Positions 1 to 5,084 of a DNA stretch of 11,209 bases are shown one piece after another. The DNA comes from JAJYZP01 sp049964535 (GTDB lineage: Bacteria; Actinomycetota; Acidimicrobiia; Acidimicrobiales; Acidimicrobiaceae), in the NCBI GenBank assembly GCA_049964535.1, contig JBMFXG010000084.1:1-11209 (forward strand), read 5' to 3'. Each line of letters begins with the position of its first letter. Position 1 is the stretch's first letter. Under the pieces are notes generated by a model. The model ran no database searches, was not told where the DNA came from, and was given only the letters and a program-made list of their open reading frames with translations. Made by a program: the position numbers and the translations under genes.

Positions 1-617
1 GCGCAGAAACCGTGGTCGTCGTAGGTGATCTCTGCCGTCCCAACTGTAACGGCGTCCTCGGAAGCGAACGTTGAGGCGTGGAGAAATGGGAAGTGAGCCA
101 AATCAATAAAGTTATCGCAGAGAAATCCCGCCGAAGCTCGTGTGGCGATGATCGGTAGCTCTCCGACCTGAAATTGAGAGTTCACCACGCTCTCCTGCTC
201 CGGTGGAGGAGATAGTGGGGTTCTCGGTGCGAGATATACCATTCCGAAGCGTTCCGTGATGCCTGCAGCGGCGGAGAGACGCGCTCGCTCCGGTCTACGA
301 GCCTCAGGCGGAAGCGCCGGTATCTCGATGCACTGTCCGCTGTGATCGAAGCGCCATCCGTGGTAGGCGCACTCAAGCCCGCTCTCTCGACAGCGTCCGA
401 GGGAGAGTGGAGCTAGCCGATGAGGACACTGATCGACGAAGGCTGCGATCTCTCCCTCATGACGATAGAGCAACCACGGCTCGCCCATCAGGGTGACCCG
501 GTGTGGGTTCTCGCCGACATCGGTGCTGCGAGCCACTGGGTGCCAGCTGTGCAGCAGCGCTGGGTCGATATTGCTGAGCAGCTTGCGTTGGGGCAGTACA
601 TCCCTGATACTGCTCAT
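1..617 (-). CDS. Rieske (2Fe-2S) non-heme iron oxygenase, alpha-subunit type, partial
   Basis: This is the N-terminal 205 residues of a Rieske oxygenase; the C-terminus lies beyond the left edge. A Rieske cluster motif is plain: C64-P-H66 and C83-A-Y-H86, with HGW after the second pair. The start of the catalytic domain follows, D168-N-F-I-D172-L-A-H175-F-P-F-L-H180, matching the D-x-x-H-x4-H mononuclear iron site with the bridging Asp. Such enzymes use electrons from a reductase partner and O2 to hydroxylate or demethylate aromatic or related substrates. The arrangement resembles the vanillate demethylase/pheophorbide oxygenase branch, but the substrate cannot be read from this part. I chose the ATG at 617, which has a weak GAGG 11 bases upstream. 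An in-frame ATG at 662 would add 15 residues but has no visible ribosome site. No reductase or ferredoxin gene is in view. The family is clear; the substrate is unknown. Confidence 0.9.
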   Translation of the reverse strand, partial: MSSIRDVLPQRKLLSNIDPALLHSWHPVARSTDVGENPHRVTLMGEPWLLYRHEGEIAAFVDQCPHRLAPLSLGRCRESGLECAYHGWRFDHSGQCIEIPALPPEARRPERARLSAAAGITERFGMVYLAPRTPLSPPPEQESVVNSQFQVGELPIIATRASAGFLCDNFIDLAHFPFLHASTFASEDAVTVGTAEITYDDHGFC

Positions 618-691
618 CTGATCGCAAACCTCGCTTTTCGGCCAACCCGACTCAACTACCATAGCGCATCTGTGCAGAAGAGCGGAAGATC

Positions 692-740
692 GTGGAGCGA
701 AATTCCATTAACGCTTGATTACATTTGGGCTTCGCTCCAC
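692..740. promoter_or_regulatory. 10-bp inverted repeat upstream of the Rieske gene
   Basis: GTGGAGCGAA (692-701) and TTCGCTCCAC (731-740) are perfect inverted arms around a 29-base AT-richer spacer. The element lies 75 bases upstream of the Rieske start at 617, between it and the preceding secreted-protein gene. It could be a two-site operator or a transcript stem-loop. The long spacer and the lack of a T-run argue against a simple terminator. No convincing -35/-10 pair was found, so the regulatory role is inference. Confidence 0.35.
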
Positions 741-751
741 CGATCGTGAAG

Positions 752-832
752 AGAGAGCACCTTTCTCGGTGTGCGTCCTCGCTGGCAATGCGGCAAGGCG
801 TTCCCGTTGTTCTGCCGAAGGGTGGGCTCTCT
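752..832 (-). other. Possible stem-loop at the end of the secreted-protein gene
   Basis: Arms AGAGAGC (752-758) and GCTCTCT (826-832) can close a structure containing a smaller stem, CGGCA (791-795) with TGCCG (813-817). The outer arm overlaps the TAG stop of the preceding gene. On the minus strand a CACC/GGTG hairpin is followed by a pyrimidine-rich run, CTCTCTCTT. This might end or attenuate transcription before the Rieske gene, but the stems are short. Confidence 0.2.
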
Positions 833-1694
833 AGAACTGGCTTTGGAGGTGGAGCGCCGTGAGCGTGGCAACGTGGAAGTTCTCGCTTGTCGTGGTGACG
901 ACCATCGGGAAGCTGCCACTTTGTCCATCTAAACTCCAGCGTGCCATCCAGTCTTGGCGCACCATAACCGTTGTGTTTCCGGCGCGCTGCCACCGGAGCG
1001 TGATCCCGCCGGTTGGCCATGGATATCCATGGACGAAGGGTCCTTGGAAGGTGGCTCCGCCATCGGTGGAGACAGAGTAGGTAGATGAGGCAGCTATGGA
1101 GAGAGTTCCAAGTGCCGTGGAGTCCGTGAAGCCCACGGTATCTCGCCCCTCGGTAACAAGGTACGACGGTATGTTGATAACGCCGAAGCCTGGTGGGATG
1201 GTAAAGACCGGAGTCGGCAAGAGGTGCTCGAACCGCTGTTGCCACATCGATGACGCAAGTGTGCCTGGGGACGGAGGCGCCGCCGCTACCTGAGTAGGAG
1301 TGCACCGCTGGAAGAGCGTGGCATAGCGGGCCCAGAGGGCTTGTGCGTTGTTCAACTCGAGTTGAGCGGCGTATGAGTTTGCCATTGTGATCGTTCGGTA
1401 GCTAACACAAGCGCTAGCGAGAGAGTCGCCAGCGTGGAAGGTTACAAAAGGTACGTAGATGGTGATAGTCGTTGGAGCGGTCGTTCCCTTGCTTCCACTC
1501 TGTGATCCAGTGGAACCGCCGGAGATCGTGACTGAGACACCACCATTACCGCTTCCGGTGGTAATGGTGGTCCCGGTCAAGATAGATGGCTCTACGGTCC
1601 GGAGGGGAAGAGAGCGGCTCCAGAGCGAATCCATGACGATGGCCACAGCGACGGTCAAGATGAGCAGTGAGCGTACGCGAAGATAGAAATACAC
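831..1694 (-). CDS. Secreted or membrane-anchored protein of unknown function
   Basis: The 287-residue product starts with one hydrophobic helix (about residues 8-24, LLILTVAVAIV) after Arg-containing residues, so it is either exported or held by a signal anchor. A Thr/Ser/Gly-rich low-complexity linker follows (about 35-75). The body then has two Cys (in ACVSYRT and FQRCTP), a Pro-rich stretch and a C-terminal part rich in alternating Ser/Thr/Val and Trp, suggesting a beta-sandwich domain. The C-terminal half loosely recalls actinobacterial secreted Ig/PKD-like proteins, from memory only. The GTG start is fixed by a strong AAGGAGG six bases upstream. It begins 96 bases after fabI and probably shares its transcript. 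A second minus-strand frame (652-1305) overlaps it but has Arg-rich, coding-unlike content and was rejected. The gene call is strong; no function is assigned. Confidence 0.8.
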   Translation of the reverse strand: MYFYLRVRSLLILTVAVAIVMDSLWSRSLPLRTVEPSILTGTTITTGSGNGGVSVTISGGSTGSQSGSKGTTAPTTITIYVPFVTFHAGDSLASACVSYRTITMANSYAAQLELNNAQALWARYATLFQRCTPTQVAAAPPSPGTLASSMWQQRFEHLLPTPVFTIPPGFGVINIPSYLVTEGRDTVGFTDSTALGTLSIAASSTYSVSTDGGATFQGPFVHGYPWPTGGITLRWQRAGNTTVMVRQDWMARWSLDGQSGSFPMVVTTTSENFHVATLTALHLQSQF

Positions 1695-1707
1695 GAGGAT
1701 CCTCCTT
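1695..1707 (-). promoter_or_regulatory. Strong ribosome binding site with overlapping palindrome
   Basis: On the minus strand AAGGAGG (1701-1707) sits six bases before the GTG at 1694 and decides that start. It overlaps a perfect 10-bp palindrome, GAGGATCCTC (1695-1704). It also abuts the 3' arm (TTGAT/ATCAA, 1706-1710 with 1738-1742) of a small stem that includes GAGAC/GTCTC (1718-1722/1728-1732). Such structure next to the site might modulate translation; this is inference. Confidence 0.6.
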
Positions 1708-1790
1708 GATCAGTGCAGAGACGTCCTGTCTCAACTCATCAATGTAGCTCGTTTCCTGCCCCAGCGCTCGCAAAGTCGGCTTAGCAAGTA

Positions 1791-2564
1791 CTACGCTCCG
1801 ACTGCATGGAAGCCACCGTCGACATGGATGATCTCGCCGGTAGTCATCGGAAACCACGATGAGAGCAGCGCAGCTACTGCTCGAGCGACCGGGATGGCAT
1901 TACTCGGATCCCAGCCAAGCGGAGCTTTTTGACCCCATAGGTCCTGAAAGCCACCGAAAGACTCAACTGACCGTGCGGCTATCGTCTTGATCGGTCCAGC
2001 GGAGACCAGGTTGACGCGAATGCCGTCTGGGCCGAGGTCGCGCGCAAGATAACGAGAGAGGGACTCGAGAGCGGCTTTCGCAACTCCCATCCAGTTGTAT
2101 CCCGGCCATGCCACCTGTGCATCGAAATCGAGGCCGACAACCGATGAATCACTGCCCTTGCGTAGGAGCGGGAGCATCGCTTGGGTCAAGCTTTTGAGTG
2201 AGTACGCTGAGATCTCGATGGCGATCGATACGTCGCTCCACTGGGGATGGAGGATATCTCCCTCGAGGCACGCTGGCGGTGCATACCCTATTGAGTGCAG
2301 GAGTCCGTCGAGAGCACCCCAACGATCGCCGATGTACTGAGCTGCGGCTTCTAGTTGGTCTGGATTTGAGACGTCGAGCTCAATGACCGGGACGCTATCC
2401 CCAAGCTTCTTCGCCACCCTCTCGGTGATCGAGAGCCCGCGTCCAAAACCAGAGAGGACGATCTCGGCGCCCTCTGCTTGGGCAACTTGTGCACTCGCAT
2501 ACGCTATCGACGATGTGTTGAGAACTCCTGTGATGAGTACTCGCTTACCTTCCAGGATGCCCAT
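1791..2564 (-). CDS. fabI: Enoyl-[acyl-carrier-protein] reductase (NADH), InhA-type FabI
   Basis: The protein catalyses the last step of the type II fatty-acid elongation cycle, the NADH-dependent reduction of trans-2-enoyl-ACP in the cytoplasm. The 257 residues form a Rossmann short-chain-dehydrogenase fold. The nucleotide loop is TGVLNTSSIA (12-21), there is an acidic L-D-V at 63-65, and HSIGY at 90-94 corresponds to the InhA HSIGF segment. The catalytic Tyr156 and Lys163 are in YNWMGVAK, and AGPIKT (189-194) starts the substrate-loop region. YNWM-x-VAK-x-ALES and the TTG-I-x-DGG ending make it closer to mycobacterial InhA than to E. coli FabI, though about a dozen residues shorter. The ATG at 2564 has GGAG five bases upstream. 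It follows a structured 264-base gap and precedes the secreted-protein gene. Assignment is firm; whether it serves housekeeping or very-long-chain synthesis is not shown. Confidence 0.95.
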   Translation of the reverse strand: MGILEGKRVLITGVLNTSSIAYASAQVAQAEGAEIVLSGFGRGLSITERVAKKLGDSVPVIELDVSNPDQLEAAAQYIGDRWGALDGLLHSIGYAPPACLEGDILHPQWSDVSIAIEISAYSLKSLTQAMLPLLRKGSDSSVVGLDFDAQVAWPGYNWMGVAKAALESLSRYLARDLGPDGIRVNLVSAGPIKTIAARSVESFGGFQDLWGQKAPLGWDPSNAIPVARAVAALLSSWFPMTTGEIIHVDGGFHAVGA

Positions 2565-2663
2565 GTGTGCTCCAATTTCCCAAGTAATGACGCTATACGA
2601 GTCTCAAAAGTAGCGGCTCGAAAACGCAAACGGTCCGTTGGTCTTCTTGGCGAAGAATTGCAG

Positions 2664-2804
2664 GGTCTCTCTACGGCGACCGCTCGTTGGAAGCTCGGTC
2701 GCCCGGAGTAGAGTGAGACCGCGATACACACTATCTCGGTCTCCAACAATGACTCTTCCTCTCCACCGAGGTGCAATATGGTGATAGGGGCTCGGTGGCG
2801 CCCC
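2664..2804 (-). promoter_or_regulatory. Array of three hairpins in the fabI leader region
   Basis: The 264 bases between the small membrane-protein gene and fabI carry no convincing ORF but three successive inverted repeats. They are GGCGACCG/CGGTCGCC (2675-2682/2696-2703), GAGACCG/CGGTCTC (2715-2721/2737-2743, extended by an inner GATA/TATC) and CCACCGAG/CTCGGTGG (2763-2770/2791-2798). Alternative pairings exist. GGTCTC at 2664-2669 can pair with GAGACC at 2715-2720 in competition with the second hairpin. GGGGC/GCCCC (2787-2791/2800-2804) competes with the third. Every arm contains ACCG or CGGT. This could be a structured mRNA leader, an attenuator or a multi-site operator. None of the hairpins has a clear T-run, and I recognise no known riboswitch. 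Confidence 0.4.
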
Positions 2805-2828
2805 GCTCTCAAGCGAACGATGCGGTCC

Positions 2829-3038
2829 TCACCGTTCCCTAGGTCTATCAGATTCGTGCGTGTTACGTTTCCTGTCGCTGATTTGGAGGGCGGACGAATC
2901 TACTCGGCGGCTGGAGAGGTGTGATCGAGCTACCTTTGCGAGAGCGACACCGAGACCGACGAGGATCGCAAAGAGAACGAGCGCTAGCACGGCCCAAACG
3001 TAGGGTTCCCCAGAGGCACCTGGCATAGGCATTGGCAC
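2829..3038 (-). CDS. Small single-pass membrane protein, function unknown
   Basis: The product is 69 residues. It has a short Met-Pro-rich N-terminus, one clear transmembrane helix (about residues 13-35, VWAVLALVLFAILVGLGVALA) and a basic, Ser/Arg-rich tail of about 30 residues that should be cytoplasmic. The GTG start at 3038 lies three bases beyond the MFS stop codon (TAA, 3042-3044), with AAGGA about ten bases upstream, so the two are almost certainly translated together. In-frame ATGs at 3032 and 3026 are alternatives. The coupling suggests an accessory to the transporter, but that is inference. I recognise no family. Confidence 0.65.
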   Translation of the reverse strand: MPMPMPGASGEPYVWAVLALVLFAILVGLGVALAKVARSHLSSRRVDSSALQISDRKRNTHESDRPRER

Positions 3039-3041
3039 GAC

Positions 3042-4451
3042 TTATTTGTCCTTCTTTGCGAGCGAGGTCGGAGCCTCGCTGCGAGCATGTTGGTGCTCGA
3101 TATGTTCTAGATCGCTCGGGCAAGGCGTTGATGGTCCCTGCTGGACTGAGCTTGTTTTTCGAGGAGTTCGGTCATGCAAAGCAGACGCAATCGTTCTCCT
3201 GCGAAGTGCGAAGGGTATGCAGGTCGCAATGAAGATAGCTCCCGGTGCCGCAAGGGTGATGCCAGGTGAGATGTAGACAACCAAAGCGCCCCAGCCGATG
3301 CTCGCTAATCCCATTGCTCCGGTTGTTAGGGAGAGCTGTACGCTTGCTACCCTCCCACGCATAGAGTCTCTCGAGACACCTTGGTTCGCTGAGTAGATCC
3401 CCGCCATAAAGACAGCTTGTGCGGCACCGGCCAATGCAGACGATAGGACGTCCACCACGACCTCATGGACGAGACCGAGGGTGATGAGAGGGAGTCCGCT
3501 CAGTACTCCCGATACGAGCAGGATCGTGATAATGCGATGCCGTCGTCCAATGGCCATCATCACAAGAGGACCGATGACAGAGCCGAGACCGAATGAAGTC
3601 AAGAGCAGTCCGTAAGCGCTCGCATTGCCATGTAGGTTCGTCGTAGCGACGGCGGGGAGAATCCCGATGCTGGCCATCGTCAGACTGCAGTGGAGCCCAA
3701 CCCAAATGAGGAGGGTCCCCAATGGTCGCTGCTCTGACACGTACGATAGCCCGTCGCGTACTTGCTTGGTCACTCGTAGGCGCTCCGGGGGTAACTTCGG
3801 AGCGGTGACTCGATGTCGGACCCTGAAGAACATGACCATGCCGATGAGATACAAAGCGGCGCAGGTGAGAAATGCGGCCCCAAGTCCCATAGTCGTGAGA
3901 ACGATCGTAGCGAGAGCGGGACCGGTGAGTTCAGCACCTTGTTGTGCGATCCGAGCGGTCATACTGGCATTCATGAGTCGATCTCGTCCGACGAGATCGG
4001 GTATCATCGCCTGCCAAGCCGGAGCCTGGATTGAGTTGCCAACTCCGATCGCTGCAGTAAGCACGAGGAGCTCGGCGAGATCGAGCCGGTGGACGAGCGT
4101 GAATGCAAAGGCGATGATGCAGCTGAGAGCATTGATGAGTTGGCCCGTGGCGGCCATGCGAGCGCGATTTCGTCGATCTGCGATACTTCCAGCTATGAGA
4201 CCGAGGAACATCGAAGGTACGAGCAGAAGCATGCTGACAGCACTTGGCCAGAGCGAGGAGTGATGACCAAGTCGATACGCATCCCACCCGGCGACGAAGA
4301 TGACTGCGAAACGACCTGAGTTGCCGCTCAAGGCAGCTGTCCACACCCATCGGAACGGACGAATCTCGAATGCGGAGAACATCGCTCGCAGACCCGAGGA
4401 TTGGACGTTGCCGTTTGGACTTGGTTGTGGGCTAGGGCTCTCCAGCTGCAC
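3042..4451 (-). CDS. Major facilitator superfamily exporter (MFS_3 / EntS-like type)
   Basis: This 469-residue polytopic inner-membrane protein has about twelve hydrophobic segments. The MFS motif A loop is GSIADRRNRAR (88-98), between the second and third helices. FRWVWTAALSG near the N-terminus, the AGWDAYRLGHHSS stretch and the repeated half resemble the MFS_3 group that includes the enterobactin exporter EntS. Members use the proton gradient to expel siderophores, drugs or metabolites; the substrate here is unknown. An unusual feature is the hydrophilic C-terminal tail of roughly 50 residues, rich in Ser, Pro, His and Lys. The GTG start at 4451 is supported by AAGGA five bases upstream. 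The tiny membrane protein at 2829-3038 follows three bases after the stop. An operator-like double palindrome lies just upstream, suggesting control by a local repressor not encoded in view. Confidence 0.88.
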   Translation of the reverse strand: MQLESPSPQPSPNGNVQSSGLRAMFSAFEIRPFRWVWTAALSGNSGRFAVIFVAGWDAYRLGHHSSLWPSAVSMLLLVPSMFLGLIAGSIADRRNRARMAATGQLINALSCIIAFAFTLVHRLDLAELLVLTAAIGVGNSIQAPAWQAMIPDLVGRDRLMNASMTARIAQQGAELTGPALATIVLTTMGLGAAFLTCAALYLIGMVMFFRVRHRVTAPKLPPERLRVTKQVRDGLSYVSEQRPLGTLLIWVGLHCSLTMASIGILPAVATTNLHGNASAYGLLLTSFGLGSVIGPLVMMAIGRRHRIITILLVSGVLSGLPLITLGLVHEVVVDVLSSALAGAAQAVFMAGIYSANQGVSRDSMRGRVASVQLSLTTGAMGLASIGWGALVVYISPGITLAAPGAIFIATCIPFALRRRTIASALHDRTPRKTSSVQQGPSTPCPSDLEHIEHQHARSEAPTSLAKKDK

Positions 4452-4497
4452 GACGTTCCTTGCTGTCTAGATTCGCCGAAGCGCTCGATGCTTCAGC

Positions 4498-4527
4498 ACG
4501 ATACGGATACCAGGTATCGTAACGATA
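4498..4527. promoter_or_regulatory. Overlapping palindromes upstream of the MFS gene, candidate repressor operator
   Basis: Two inverted repeats share one half-site. ACGATAC (4498-4504) pairs with GTATCGT (4514-4520), with GATACC/GGTATC nested inside. TATCGT-A-ACGATA (4515-4527) forms a second perfect 13-base palindrome. They lie 47-76 bases before the exporter's GTG start. TetR-family repressors of efflux pumps commonly use sites of this form and position. No clear -35/-10 pair was identified. Confidence 0.5.
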
Positions 4528-5045
4528 GTCCGATGGAGTCACGACCGAGCGAAGTCGTTGTGGCGTACTTTTCCAAGTTGTAGGACCTGATAGCGGAGCT
4601 TTCGACGGGTTGAACTCGGGGTTCCATGGTGAGAGATCTTGTGCGTCCGCCGATACTCCTGGGCTTCGGTAGTGGTTGGTATGTGGTCGCTCGTGAGAGT
4701 GGCGTACTCTTGCGAATCTATGGATGCTCGCTCACATAGAGCACCTTGATCGATACCGTAGTGGACTGGAGATGAACGGTTGAACTAGCGAGTACCTCTT
4801 CTTGGGAGTCGTGAGCAGGCTTCGTATCGCTCTTACACGCTGATTCGATAGCCTCACTTTTCCTTGGCTCTTATTGCGGTCTATATCGTGCTCGGCCACT
4901 TTGCAGCTGTGCTCGGTACGGTTCATGTCAAGGTAGTACTACCTTTGGATAGCTTCGTGTCGGCTCTCGAGGTTCGATGCAAGGCCCGAACTCGGGGGAT
5001 GGAGTGGGCCCTCTGTGACGAGAAACTGTACGGTGTGGTATAGCA
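4528..5045. other. Gene-free stretch with a 16-bp perfect palindrome
   Basis: About 520 bases between the Rad50-like gene's terminator and the MFS operator hold no convincing gene. A 64-residue minus-strand frame (4732-4926) lacks a ribosome site and has unlikely composition. A 37-codon plus-strand frame (4626-4739) is possible but unsupported. Visible structure includes AAGGTAGTACTACCTT (4930-4945), a perfect 16-bp palindrome overlapping a minus-strand TTGACA (4926-4931). There is also CCCGA/TCGGG (4985-4989/4992-4996). Short direct repeats are GTGGCGTACT (4560 and 4699) and GGTTGAACT (4608 and 4778). I found no tRNA or known RNA. Confidence 0.4.
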
Positions 5046-5074
5046 CGGCGAGGAGAGCACCGCTCTCCTCGCCG
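5046..5074 (-). terminator. Strong hairpin terminator of the Mre11/Rad50-like operon
   Basis: CGGCGAGGAGAGC (5046-5058) and GCTCTCCTCGCCG (5062-5074) form a perfect 13-bp stem with a 3-base loop, beginning ten bases past the Rad50-like stop codon. The minus-strand sequence after it (TGCTATACC) has no T-run, so it would be a U-poor terminator of the kind often seen in actinobacteria, or a 3'-end stabiliser. Confidence 0.75.
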
Positions 5075-5084
5075 CAGAGTGCAG

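Noticed and set aside
420..749. 109-residue plus-strand open frame at the left end
   Set aside because: Antisense to the Rieske motif region; no ribosome site or domain.
652..1305. 217-residue minus-strand open frame overlapping the secreted-protein gene
   Set aside because: Arg/His/Pro-rich composition and no ribosome site; the 831-1694 frame has a strong Shine-Dalgarno and a clear signal-anchor helix.
2504..2812. 102-residue minus-strand open frame upstream of and overlapping fabI
   Set aside because: Basic, low-complexity content, overlaps fabI out of frame, and its length is explained by the paired hairpin sequences.
2565..2828. Possible tRNA or known riboswitch in the hairpin-rich region
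   Set aside because: No cloverleaf, T-loop or recognised aptamer core could be found; only the stem pairs are supported.
3625..4263. 212-residue plus-strand open frame
   Set aside because: Antisense to the MFS gene, Arg/Ser-rich, no recognisable motif; a shadow of the codon bias on the other strand.
4732..4926. 64-residue minus-strand open frame in the gap before the Rad50-like gene's end
   Set aside because: No ribosome site, Arg/Ser-rich, unlike neighbouring coding sequence; its ATG falls against the palindrome and TTGACA box.
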